A stretch of 64,000 nucleotides of DNA from Bin5 sp963662575. Lineage in GTDB: Bacteria; Chloroflexota; Anaerolineae; Caldilineales; Caldilineaceae. The translations under genes and the position numbers were made by a program. Shown here in pieces: positions 26,090 to 34,674 of the stretch; within the stretch, counting starts at the first letter, position 1, and each line of letters starts with the position of its first letter. The stretch covers positions 744,001-808,000 of the forward strand of contig OY759723.1 of NCBI GenBank assembly GCA_963662575.1, given 5' to 3'. Below the pieces are notes generated by a model, which was not told where the DNA came from, did no database searches, and saw only the letters and a list, made by a program, of their open reading frames with translations.

Positions 26090-26941
26090 TCAACCTTTCA
26101 CGCCGCTGAGTGAGATGCCGCGGATAATATAACGCTGCATGAGTATGAAGACGAGCAGGGTCGGCAGGAAACCGAGCACCGCGCCCGACATATCCAATCC
26201 TGCATCTCCGCCGGAGCGCGCGACAGTGCCCAGACCGACGGTAAGGGTGCGCATATCCGATTTGGAGGTGACAATCATGGGATAGAAGAAGGAGTTCCAG
26301 TTGCCCATAAAACGGAGCACAGCCAGCGTCGCCATGGCGGGTACGACCTGCGGCATCAGCACGTGCCACCAGTTCTGCCAGAGATTGGCGCCATCGATAG
26401 TTGCGGCATCATCGTAATCGCGAGGAATGCTCAAGTATGCCTGGCGCATCAAGAAAGTACCGAAAATAGATGCAAACCAGGGTCCGATTAGAGCGGTGTA
26501 GGAGTTCACCAGCCCCAATTGCGAGAGAACGACAAATTGCGGCACGATCAGAGCTGTATCTGGCATGATTAGAATGCCTAGAAAAAGCGTAAAGATAACG
26601 GTCTTGCCCCAGAAGTCGCCCCTGGCAAAGGCAAATCCGGCCATGCTCGACGTGATCACACCGCCCAAAGTTGAAATGAAGGCGACATAGATACTATTGA
26701 AGAGCCAGCGCAACGCATCTGTCCTGGCAAAGAGTAGCTGGAAATTCTCCAAAGTAATCGGCGTTGGGATCAGTTCGACTGGGAAGGTGATAAAGCGGAT
26801 ATTCTCAGTTAAGGATACCGAAATCATGATCAGAAACGGCCCAACCGTTGTGAGCGCCACCACCGTCATCGCTATATAGATGAGCGTCTCTCGAATCGGG
26901 TTGCGTTTTTCGACTGACTCGCTGGATTCAGAAATAGACAT
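26090..26941 (-). CDS. Carbohydrate ABC transporter permease, MalG/CUT1 type
   Basis: About 283 residues, six spans. The EAA loop reads IPRDYDDAATIDGANLWQNW followed by VLMPQVVPA near residue 190. I choose ATG 26941 because TTGGAG lies upstream and the protein then matches the family from its first residues; the 28 codons before it are open but low quality. It is the second permease of the importer headed by the binding protein at 28076 and starts 101 bases after the partner permease. Confidence 0.92.
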   Translation of the reverse strand: MSISESSESVEKRNPIRETLIYIAMTVVALTTVGPFLIMISVSLTENIRFITFPVELIPTPITLENFQLLFARTDALRWLFNSIYVAFISTLGGVITSSMAGFAFARGDFWGKTVIFTLFLGILIMPDTALIVPQFVVLSQLGLVNSYTALIGPWFASIFGTFLMRQAYLSIPRDYDDAATIDGANLWQNWWHVLMPQVVPAMATLAVLRFMGNWNSFFYPMIVTSKSDMRTLTVGLGTVARSGGDAGLDMSGAVLGFLPTLLVFILMQRYIIRGISLSGVKG

Positions 26942-27042
26942 CTGTGGAACTCCAAAATGGTCGTTCAGAGATAGGAAGTCAGGCGCCGGTTTCTCCTGGC
27001 GGGGCCTGTCCCCTTCGGCCGGCAAATCTCCCTACAATCCAG

Positions 27043-27960
27043 CTAATATATGTCTTCACCAAAACGCAGATATCGGGACTGAATCAGGGCGACAAGCAGT
27101 ATGATTGCAAAGAAGAGAATCGACAACGCGGACGCGTAACCGAAGCGGCCAAAGTTGAAGGCTTCGCTGTAGATTTGGTAGACCACTGTCGTCGTCGCGT
27201 TGACTGGCCCGCCGCCCGTCAAGATGAAAATTGAACCGAAGACCTGCAAAGCGCCAATGGTGGCGATCACGATGATAAAGGCTGCGGTCGGGCGCAGCAG
27301 TGGAATGGTAACGTAACGGTGAAGACGCCAACCGTTGGCGCCATCCACTTTGGCGGCATCATAGAGTTCACTGGGGATGGCCTGCAGCCCGGCCAGCCAG
27401 ATGACCATAAAGTAACCAAACGCCTCCCACAGGCTGATGCCGACAATGCTGGGCATGGCCTGATTCACATCGATCAGCCATTTCTGGGGCGGAATGCCGA
27501 CAAGGCCGATGAGGAAGTTGATGGGGCCATCGGGACGCGGCGAAAGGAAGCGACGGAAGATCAAGGAAAGGACAGCCACTGACGTAATATTGGGAAGAAA
27601 GTAGAGGGCGCGAAACGCCTTCATACCCCGCAACGGCCGGTTTACCAGCACCGCAACCCCAAGTGAAACCGCCACCAACAGGGGGATATACATAGCCGTA
27701 AACCAGACTGTGTTGAGCATGGCCTTGTGGAGCTTGGCATCACTCAGCATACGCACAAAGTGCTCGAGCCCCACAAATTCACGCGTCGAAAGCAGGTCGG
27801 TCTTCAGGACGCTGTAACGGAACATCGAGATCCAGGGGACAAGATTGAATACGAGGAAGATTACGGTGTTGACGATAATAAAGGGATACCAAGGCAGGGA
27901 ACGCCGCAGTCGTCTGAGGAATTGGGAGGTTGCGCGCTGGGATGGGCTCGCAACGGCCAT
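27043..27960 (-). CDS. Carbohydrate ABC transporter permease, MalF/UgpA type
   Basis: About 305 residues. The EAA loop is PSELYDAAKVDGANGWRLHR followed by TIPLLRP. The first span is WYPFIIVNTVIFLVFNLV. ATG 27960 is preceded by GGAG at nine bases; upstream in-frame codons to 28032 look untranslated. The gene follows the binding protein with a 115-base gap. No ATPase gene is linked to this transporter either, so both CUT1 systems in the window appear to depend on a shared ATPase. Confidence 0.92.
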   Translation of the reverse strand: MAVASPSQRATSQFLRRLRRSLPWYPFIIVNTVIFLVFNLVPWISMFRYSVLKTDLLSTREFVGLEHFVRMLSDAKLHKAMLNTVWFTAMYIPLLVAVSLGVAVLVNRPLRGMKAFRALYFLPNITSVAVLSLIFRRFLSPRPDGPINFLIGLVGIPPQKWLIDVNQAMPSIVGISLWEAFGYFMVIWLAGLQAIPSELYDAAKVDGANGWRLHRYVTIPLLRPTAAFIIVIATIGALQVFGSIFILTGGGPVNATTTVVYQIYSEAFNFGRFGYASALSILFFAIILLVALIQSRYLRFGEDIY

Positions 27961-28075
27961 GATCAGTTTCTCCATTTCGAACAAAAAACCGCAGGGTTGC
28001 TGAGAGGCAGGGGGTATCCCGCTTCTCAGCAACTCTGCGATCTATGTTGGGCTTATTGTGGCGGAGATGGCTCCG

Positions 28076-29392
28076 CTAGCCATATTGTTCCAACAGGAGC
28101 GCATCGATCTCCGTCTTGATGGTCTCCAGCGCTTCTTCTACTGTGGCCTCACCAAGTATGGCGGCCTGGAATTGCGGGCCGGCGACAACCTTGCTCTCCT
28201 GCCAGAGGGTATTGGTGTCGACACCGGCAAACAGCAGCGGTCCGAAACGGTCTACGTACTCGGCGGTGCAAGGGGCAGGATTCCAGAAACCCTTGGCTTG
28301 GTTGCCGACGGGGGTGGTGCCGGCCAGATTGGCGCGTGTCCCGACCTGTTCCGGCGTAAGCATGTACTTAACCCAGGTTACGGCAGCATCGACCGCATCG
28401 CTTTGACTGGTGATGGCCCATCCCTGGCCCGAAACGATGCCGGAAACCGGAGTAGTTGAACTGTCGATGCTACGCGGGTGGCCGATCACGTAGTCCAGAT
28501 CCGGGTTTGCTTCTACGTCCTGAACGCAGGCTGCATCTTCTCTGCGTCCTGTCACCTGCTCCAGGGACAGCCAGTAATCGGGGAGGCCGCCCTGTTCATC
28601 GACGCTGCCGATGGCGTATTCCAGCGGGACCCAGCCATTTTCATACTCAGTGACCCAGCGGGTCAGGGCATCGATGACGGGCTGTTCGAGGAAATTGGAG
28701 GTGGTGCGGTCGTCGGAATAGACCTGGCCGCCTGCTTCATGGACGGTGACCAGGAATTCACCCCAGTTAAAGGTACTGAGGTTTTCCAGATACCAGTTAT
28801 TTTCTGCAGCGCGCTCAGCCAGGGCATGGAGTTCGTCCCAGGTCCCGAATGCCGCGGTGGCGGGGTCATAGCCCAGTTCTGAGAGCAGGCCGCCGTTGTA
28901 GGCGATGCCGTTGACTTCGGCCTCGAACAGCGGCATGTAGAGTACACCGTCCATGCTGGCCGCATCGATTTCAGCGGCGCCAAAGTCGGCCAGATCCTCG
29001 GCAGACAGGAGATCGTCAAGACCAAGGATTACGCCTTTTGTGATATAGGCCGGCACTGTATCTGTGGTTGCATCCCAGATATCGGGCGCCTCGTCGGCCG
29101 CGGCCGCGGCGTAGAGTTTTTCGCGACGCCCGCCCCAGGGCTGTACCTCGACCTCCGCCATGATGTCTGGATGGGCTGCATGGAATCCTTCATTCAAGGG
29201 GGCATAGACGATGTCCCCGTCATTTTCCGTGCGGGGATAGGCCCAAATGTCAATGGTCGTAGTAGCCATCGCTGCGCCACCGCTATCGGCTGCGGGCGCG
29301 ACCGGGGCTACACAGGCCGCCAAAGCCGAAGTAACGGTCACGCCGGCTGTCAGCTGCAAGAACTTACGTCGACTTAATACTGATTGCTTCAT
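28076..29392 (-). CDS. ABC transporter substrate-binding lipoprotein, CUT1 type
   Basis: About 438 residues. ATG 29392 follows GGAGAAAAAG and begins a twin-arginine lipoprotein signal (LSRRKFLQLTAGVTVTSALAAC). The mature part has the sugar-binding-protein pattern IDIWAYPRTENDGDIVYAPL and ADEAPDIWDATTDTVPAYI. It heads the six-gene operon to 21250. The genes that follow (hydroxyacid dehydrogenase, DMGDH-like, GcvT-like) suggest a methylated polar ligand rather than an ordinary sugar; this is inference. A TATAAT box inside an inverted repeat lies about 100 bases upstream. Confidence 0.92.
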   Translation of the reverse strand: MKQSVLSRRKFLQLTAGVTVTSALAACVAPVAPAADSGGAAMATTTIDIWAYPRTENDGDIVYAPLNEGFHAAHPDIMAEVEVQPWGGRREKLYAAAAADEAPDIWDATTDTVPAYITKGVILGLDDLLSAEDLADFGAAEIDAASMDGVLYMPLFEAEVNGIAYNGGLLSELGYDPATAAFGTWDELHALAERAAENNWYLENLSTFNWGEFLVTVHEAGGQVYSDDRTTSNFLEQPVIDALTRWVTEYENGWVPLEYAIGSVDEQGGLPDYWLSLEQVTGRREDAACVQDVEANPDLDYVIGHPRSIDSSTTPVSGIVSGQGWAITSQSDAVDAAVTWVKYMLTPEQVGTRANLAGTTPVGNQAKGFWNPAPCTAEYVDRFGPLLFAGVDTNTLWQESKVVAGPQFQAAILGEATVEEALETIKTEIDALLLEQYG

Positions 29393-29494
29393 CTTTTTCT
29401 CCTCAATGAAAGATATGGAAATTGTAAACTGCGGATCCCAAAAGGATGACGTTTGATCTCTAGTGTGGGAATCGGACAACAGGGAAACTTTTGA

Positions 29495-29516
29495 GCGATT
29501 ATATCACGATAATCGC
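29495..29516 (-). promoter_or_regulatory. Extended -10 promoter embedded in an operator palindrome
   Basis: GCGATTAT, six bases, ATAATCGC form a perfect 8-bp palindrome. On the minus strand it contains TGATATAAT, a perfect extended -10 (TATAAT at 29503-29498). A protein bound to the palindrome would block this promoter. Transcription would start near 29491, about 100 bases before the binding-protein ATG. No good -35 is visible, as expected for an extended -10. Confidence 0.6.
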
Positions 29517-29586
29517 GAAATGGGACAAATTGCAGGAGTAGATACGGGCTTTGTTGGCGATGAGGTCCATCAAAGCCCTTTTGGAA

Positions 29587-30954
29587 TCATTGGCGCAAGT
29601 GGTCGGCCACCTTTGCTTGCGCCACCTTTTCCTGCTCGCCGCTGATTAAGTTTTTGACAGTTACGGTGCCGGCCGCAAGCTCGTCCCCGCCGAGCAGGAG
29701 GGCGAAGGGGATGTTACGTTCCTCGCCATATCGGAACTGCCGCCCCAGGTTGTCGATGTCCGGGTAGAGGTCGACGCGTAGACCGGCCTCCCGCAACGCA
29801 TGTGCCAGCTCTACGTTGGCGGCCAGCGTCTGGCGGTCGAAATTGGTAATCAGCACCTGGGGTTGTCCGGCCAGTTTTTGCGGGAAGAGGCCGCGCTCTT
29901 CCATGATCAGGAGGATGCGCTCAAGGCCCAGGCTGAAGCCGCAGGCGGGGATAGAGCGGTTGCTGAACATGCCGATCAGGTCGTCGTAGCGTCCGCCGGC
30001 GCCGCCGGAGCCGCTCAACGTGGGGAATTCGATCTCGTAGATAGGGCCGGTGTAGTAGCTCAGGCCGCGCGCCAGGTATGGGTCAATGTGGATGTGTTCG
30101 CCGGCCGGGCCTGCTTGCGTCAGTGTGACCACGTTTTTCAGTTCAGCCAGCGCCTGCGCGCCGTTTGCCGAACCTGCCAGCCTTTCCTCCAGCCAGCAGA
30201 GTGCCGCGTCCGTATCGTCCGGTGCGGCGGCCATGAGTTCCAGAAGGGCTGTCGTAGCCTCCTGATCGAGACCCCGTGCGCGCAGCTCCTTTTCCACGCC
30301 TTCCAGGCCGATCTTGTCCAGCTTGTCGACGGCCACCAGTGCGTCCGACTCCAGTTCCGCGGGCACGCCGGTCACCTCCATCAGAGCCCGCAGGACGCCG
30401 CGGTGATTCAGGCGCAGACGGAATCCGGACGCATCGCGCCCGCGGAAGCCCAGCTCCTGCAAGACTTGGGCGCCGGCGTTGAGAACCTCGGCTTCGACGA
30501 GTTGGCTGGAGGAGCCGACGACATCCAGGTCGCACTGGTAGAACTCGCGGAAACGGCCCTTGGCGGGGCGGTCGGCGCGGTAGACGGGCGCGATGTGGTA
30601 GCGTTTGAAGTAACGCGGCAGTTGATTGCTGTATTCGGCGACGATGCGGGCGAGTGGCACGGTCAGGTCGTAGCGGAGGCCGGCATCGGAAATGTCGTCT
30701 TCGGTTGGGGACTGGGCGAGCTCCCGTTGCAGCTTGGCGCCGCGTTTGGCGACGCGGAAGATCAGTTGATCGCCCTCTTCGCCGTATTTGCCGAGCAGGG
30801 TATCCAATCGTTCCATGACCGGGGTGTCGAGCGGTTCAAAGCCGTAGCTTTGGTAGACGCGTTCGATCACATCGATGACGTAATTCCGGCGCAGCACATC
30901 AAGGGGGAGGAAGTCGCGTGCACCGCTGATCGGCTTGGTTTGAAATCGGGCCAC
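29587..30954 (-). CDS. hisS: Histidyl-tRNA synthetase
   Basis: A 455-residue class II aminoacyl-tRNA synthetase that charges tRNA-His in the cytoplasm. Motif 1 region is GFEPLDTPVMERLDTLLGKYG, motif 2 is KGRFREFYQCDLDVVG, and motif 3 is CGFSLGLERILLIM. The histidine-specific signature GLSYYTGPIYE lies between them, and the C-terminal anticodon-binding domain (QVLITNFDRQTLAAN, then LRVDLYPD) completes the usual length. The gene is monocistronic in appearance, with a hairpin directly upstream. Confidence 0.97.
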   Translation of the reverse strand: MARFQTKPISGARDFLPLDVLRRNYVIDVIERVYQSYGFEPLDTPVMERLDTLLGKYGEEGDQLIFRVAKRGAKLQRELAQSPTEDDISDAGLRYDLTVPLARIVAEYSNQLPRYFKRYHIAPVYRADRPAKGRFREFYQCDLDVVGSSSQLVEAEVLNAGAQVLQELGFRGRDASGFRLRLNHRGVLRALMEVTGVPAELESDALVAVDKLDKIGLEGVEKELRARGLDQEATTALLELMAAAPDDTDAALCWLEERLAGSANGAQALAELKNVVTLTQAGPAGEHIHIDPYLARGLSYYTGPIYEIEFPTLSGSGGAGGRYDDLIGMFSNRSIPACGFSLGLERILLIMEERGLFPQKLAGQPQVLITNFDRQTLAANVELAHALREAGLRVDLYPDIDNLGRQFRYGEERNIPFALLLGGDELAAGTVTVKNLISGEQEKVAQAKVADHLRQ

Positions 30955-30975
30955 TGAAAATTCTCCTGATGGGTT

Positions 30976-31001
30976 GCGCTGACAGAATGAAGTGTCAGCG
31001 C
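30976..31001 (-). promoter_or_regulatory. Hairpin in the hisS leader
   Basis: GCGCTGACA pairs perfectly with TGTCAGCGC over an eight-base loop, about 22 bases before the hisS start and 64 bases after the glycosyltransferase stop. There is no T tract, so it may be a 3' end hairpin of the upstream gene or a leader structure affecting hisS. Confidence 0.4.
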
Positions 31002-31064
31002 GTTCAGCAGCATATTACACGAAGAGGCGGGGGGATAGAAAGAATTGGGGAGGGGGGATGCGCT

Positions 31065-32273
31065 CTATTCCAGTTCACTCTTCAGCACGTCGCGGTAGGC
31101 GTCGATGCGGGAGCGGCGCAATTCTCGCTTGTGGCCCAGGAACGCTTTGACTGACTCGCTGGCTAACTGCAGGCGGAATTCGGCGAGCAGGTAGCGCCGC
31201 AGCAGGGCCGCCCACAGGGGGCCGTGCCATTTGCGGGCGTAACGCACCTTGCTGCGGTTGAAGAGGATATGACGTTGGGCGCTTACCTGGCCGCTGCTAC
31301 GGCCCTCGGCGTGGATGACGATGGCGGCCGGGTCGTAGACAACGCGCCAGCCGGCGCGTTTGATGCGGCGACAGAGGTCGGTCTCTTCACTGTACATGAA
31401 GAACTGCGGATCGAAGCCGCCGAGCGCGGCCAATACGTCCCCCCGCACCAGCAGAGCGGCGCCTACGAGCCAGTCGACATCCTGGCGGGAGTCGGCCGGC
31501 CAGTCGGCGAGGTGATAGCTGCGGGTCCATGGGTTGCGGGGCCACATTTGCTCCAGCCAAGTGCTCTCAAAGAAGCCGGTTATGGGGCCGGGGAAACGGC
31601 GGCGGCTGCTTTGCAGGACGCCGTCCGTGTAGCGCAGTTGCGGTCCGATTGCCCCGATCGTCTCGTCTTCGTTGATGCCGTTGTAGAGCGCCCACAGGCT
31701 GCCGGGCAGGAGTTCGGTGTCGGGGTTGAGGAAGAAGATGAAACGCGCCTTGGCGTCGGGGCGCGGGGACGCGTCCTTTGCTGGATCACTGCCGGGCTGA
31801 TTGGAGACTTCTCCTGCGGTAACCGGCGGCGGCAGGGGGTTAAACCCCATCGCTTCCAGCGCGCGGTTATTGCCACCGGTGAAGCCCAGGTTTTCGTCGC
31901 TGAAAATCGTCTGCACCCAGGGGAAGCGGCTTGGCAACAGAGAGGTCGTGGCGTCTTCGCTGGCATTGTCGAGCACCACGACCTGGAGGGTGGCCTCGTT
32001 GCTCGGTCCGAAGCGGCGCACAGGAGTCAAGGAGTGGGAGGCGCTGTCGCGTTCTTTTCTTTCTGGGCGTCCTTCGTCTAGCGGTATGCTCTGCTGCTCG
32101 ATCGAGGTAAGGCAGGCGCGCAGATGGTCCCAGACGTTCCAGGAGATGATCACGATCACCAGGTCGGTCGGCGGAGGTCTCCTGTCCGTTTGCGGGAGGT
32201 CCTCGCCCCCATGTCGGGCCTTGGAGAGGGCGCGGTCGGCTCGACCACTAAGTCGTTGAAGCATCGCGTTCAT
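31065..32273 (-). CDS. Glycosyltransferase family 2 (rhamnosyltransferase-like)
   Basis: A 402-residue GT-A enzyme. LVIVIISWNVWDHLRACLTS opens the nucleotide-binding domain; FIFFLNPDTELLPGSL supplies the metal-binding D-x-D region; and VDWLVGAALLVRGDVLAALG, then FMYSEETDLCRRIKRAGW, forms the acceptor and catalytic ED motif. This pattern matches WbbL-type rhamnosyltransferases. An unusual charged insert of about 30 residues (EGRPERKERDSASHS) interrupts the first domain. It presumably builds cell-surface glycans. It follows the polyprenyl synthase gene by 73 bases. Confidence 0.88.
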   Translation of the reverse strand: MNAMLQRLSGRADRALSKARHGGEDLPQTDRRPPPTDLVIVIISWNVWDHLRACLTSIEQQSIPLDEGRPERKERDSASHSLTPVRRFGPSNEATLQVVVLDNASEDATTSLLPSRFPWVQTIFSDENLGFTGGNNRALEAMGFNPLPPPVTAGEVSNQPGSDPAKDASPRPDAKARFIFFLNPDTELLPGSLWALYNGINEDETIGAIGPQLRYTDGVLQSSRRRFPGPITGFFESTWLEQMWPRNPWTRSYHLADWPADSRQDVDWLVGAALLVRGDVLAALGGFDPQFFMYSEETDLCRRIKRAGWRVVYDPAAIVIHAEGRSSGQVSAQRHILFNRSKVRYARKWHGPLWAALLRRYLLAEFRLQLASESVKAFLGHKRELRRSRIDAYRDVLKSELE

Positions 32274-32346
32274 AGGTGGCTAGAGGGCCAGTTGCCGGGC
32301 GTTGTGCGGGCGTTTTCTGTGATCTCTGGCCGCTGGCTGCGCCGGT

Positions 32347-33558
32347 TCAACTGCTGCGCTGCACGACAAAGGCGCAGAGGCCGAGAAGCGATCGCTGGCA
32401 GAGGTTGTCATTGAAGGGAGCCAAGTCGTGAACCGCGTGGTCGAGAAAGCCGAGCGCTTCCTGATGAGCAGCCTCGATGGCGCCGCTGGCGCGCACGGCC
32501 TGAACGATCTCCTGCACGGTTGCGGACAGGATGCCGGGGTCGCCCTCATCGGCGCGCTGCCTGGCCTGGAGCAACCGGCTCACCAGTTTCTGCGGCTGGG
32601 GCAGTTGGCGCAAGTAGTAGAGGAACGGCAAAGTCAGGGTGCCCTGGTGCAGGTCGCTTCCCACCGGCTTGCCGAGGGTGGCGTCGTTGCCGACGAAATC
32701 GAGGATGTCATCCACGATCTGGAAGGCCATCCCGAACTGATAGCCGAAAGATTTCAGTGCCTGGACCTGATCCGGTGGCAGGCCGACCAGAACTGCGGCC
32801 GCTTCGGTGGCAGCGCTGTAGAGGCTGGCCGTTTTGGCATAGATGCGATCGTAGTAGGCTTGGCGGTCCTGGTAAAAGTCGTTGCGATCGGAGAGTTGAC
32901 GCATTTCGCCATCGACGATAACGCGCAGGGTATCGCTGAAGATGGTAATGACGCGGACGTTGCCGGTTTCGGCGGCGAACTGGGCGGAGCGGGCGAACAT
33001 ATAGTCGCCGGCGAGAACCGTTGCCCCCGCGCTCCACGAGGCATTGAGTGTGGGTGCGTCACGACGCAAAAGCGCGCCGTCGATGACATCATCGTGGACG
33101 AGCGTGGCTGTATGCAGCATCTCCACGGCGGCGGCGAGGGCGATGAGCGTATTCGGGTCACATTCCCCAGGCGGGAATCCATTTGTGCCGTCTGTATTGG
33201 AGCGGGGGCCGTTAGGGTCGAGGCGTCCCTCTTGCAGACCTGCGGCCAAGAGCGCCAGTGCCGGCCGCAGCCGTTTGCCACCCTGGCCGATCAGTTCAAG
33301 AAAGGCGTTGGCCAGGGGCGCAAACACGTCGGCGTCAACGCTTTTCATTTTCTCTTCGACCTGCTCGAGCGCCGCGCGCACCGGTGTCAGCAGGGCAGAC
33401 GCGTCCTGCGGCGTCAGCAGCGCGCGGCGGAAATCGTCATGCACCATTGCTTCGCGCGCGCTGAGTGTACGCGAGCGCGGCATCATCGGCGGCGTATCCT
33501 GCGCCAAGGGTCTCGCATTCGTATCGGTGAGCTGTTCGACTTGAACCTGGTCAACCAT
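32347..33558 (-). CDS. Polyprenyl (all-trans isoprenyl) diphosphate synthase
   Basis: A 403-residue isoprenyl chain-elongation enzyme. The first Asp-rich motif is LVHDDVIDGA and the second QIVDDILDFVGN, with GQGGKRLRPAL at the IPP-binding site and the QGTLTLP segment. An extra N-terminal 50 residues and a 25-residue loop (GRLDPNGPRSNTDGTNGF) enlarge it beyond the usual 320-330. The residue before the first motif suggests long-chain (C30-C50) products for quinones or carriers, but product length is not certain. Confidence 0.93.
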   Translation of the reverse strand: MVDQVQVEQLTDTNARPLAQDTPPMMPRSRTLSAREAMVHDDFRRALLTPQDASALLTPVRAALEQVEEKMKSVDADVFAPLANAFLELIGQGGKRLRPALALLAAGLQEGRLDPNGPRSNTDGTNGFPPGECDPNTLIALAAAVEMLHTATLVHDDVIDGALLRRDAPTLNASWSAGATVLAGDYMFARSAQFAAETGNVRVITIFSDTLRVIVDGEMRQLSDRNDFYQDRQAYYDRIYAKTASLYSAATEAAAVLVGLPPDQVQALKSFGYQFGMAFQIVDDILDFVGNDATLGKPVGSDLHQGTLTLPFLYYLRQLPQPQKLVSRLLQARQRADEGDPGILSATVQEIVQAVRASGAIEAAHQEALGFLDHAVHDLAPFNDNLCQRSLLGLCAFVVQRSS

Positions 33559-33622
33559 GAAATACCGTCACAAAACGTTGATAGGGCACACCGCAGGCAG
33601 ATAAATCCAGCGGTGCGGCGAA

Positions 33623-34486
33623 CTACGATGGCCAGTCGGCAGTCATCGTGACTGTTTCCGGCTGCTGGTCACCAGCCAGCGGTGCAAAGATCGAGCGGGC
33701 CACAGCGGTCGTGCGGGCAGCTATCTCCTCTACTGGCACAGCCAGCAGTTCGGCCAGCCGCGCGGCGACCAGAGCCACATAGGCCGGTTCATTGCGTTTG
33801 CCTCGAAAAGGATGCGGCGTCAGCCAGGGGGCGTCCGTTTCGAGCATGAGGCGATCCAGGCACAGTTGCGGCGCAAGATTGTGCAAGTTCCGGGCGTTCT
33901 TGAATGTGACCGGACCGCCCAGGCCGATGGCGAAATTCCAACTGTTGGCCGCTTGCGCCAGCGCGGCGTCGCCGGAGAATGCGTGCAGTACGCCCCAAAA
34001 GGGGCGCTTTGCCAGGGGCGAGTTGCGGGTTCGGGCGCTGGCCGCCCAAGCGTCCAGGATCTGCGCCAGATCGGTCGACGCTTCGCGGTTATGGATGATC
34101 ACGGGCAGTCCCAGTTCGGCGGCCAAGTCGAGCTGCGCCCGAAATGCCTGCGCCTGTGTTGGGCGGGAGACAGTCTCCCAATGATAGTCCAACCCGATTT
34201 CTCCGATGGCGACAACTTTGGGATGCTCGGCCAGCGCGGACAACTTTGTCAGCGTTTGTTCACTGAAGTCAGCGCTGCTGTTGGGGTGGATACCCACCGC
34301 AGCGTACACCTGCGGATGCAGGTCGGCCAGCGCGAGGGCCTGCTGGCTGTGGACCAGATCGATGCCGGGGTTGACGATCATGCGCACCCCTTGCGCTTGT
34401 GCCCGCTCGAGTACGGCGGCCCGGTCGGCATCGAACTGCTCCAGGTCCAGATGGCAGTGGCTGTCGACCAGCGTCGGAACAGTCAT
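33623..34486 (-). CDS. TatD-family metal-dependent hydrolase (DNase)
   Basis: A 287-residue TIM-barrel hydrolase. Metal ligands appear in order: DSHCHLD (HxH), AIGEIGLDYHW (Glu), VIIHNRE (His), VLHAFSGD (His) and LETDAPWLTPHPFRGK (Asp). The length and order match TatD 3'-5' exonuclease-type enzymes. It ends 64 bases before the polyprenyl synthase start on the same strand. A T/A-rich stretch upstream (34560-34610) is likely its promoter. Confidence 0.93.
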   Translation of the reverse strand: MTVPTLVDSHCHLDLEQFDADRAAVLERAQAQGVRMIVNPGIDLVHSQQALALADLHPQVYAAVGIHPNSSADFSEQTLTKLSALAEHPKVVAIGEIGLDYHWETVSRPTQAQAFRAQLDLAAELGLPVIIHNREASTDLAQILDAWAASARTRNSPLAKRPFWGVLHAFSGDAALAQAANSWNFAIGLGGPVTFKNARNLHNLAPQLCLDRLMLETDAPWLTPHPFRGKRNEPAYVALVAARLAELLAVPVEEIAARTTAVARSIFAPLAGDQQPETVTMTADWPS

Positions 34487-34674
34487 TTGCGGTCAAAAAA
34501 GGAAGTGGCAGCGCATCGGATCGGAACTTCTGTCACTTTCGAGCGGAGTTGCATTCGACCTTTTTCCGGCATACATTGTTTGTTAATTTTATCACATAGT
34601 ACCACTGTATGAAAGCTCGTCGGGCGTCTGAAAGGCTAACGGGATGAACGGGAAACTGGGAGGCGTTCCCGCTG

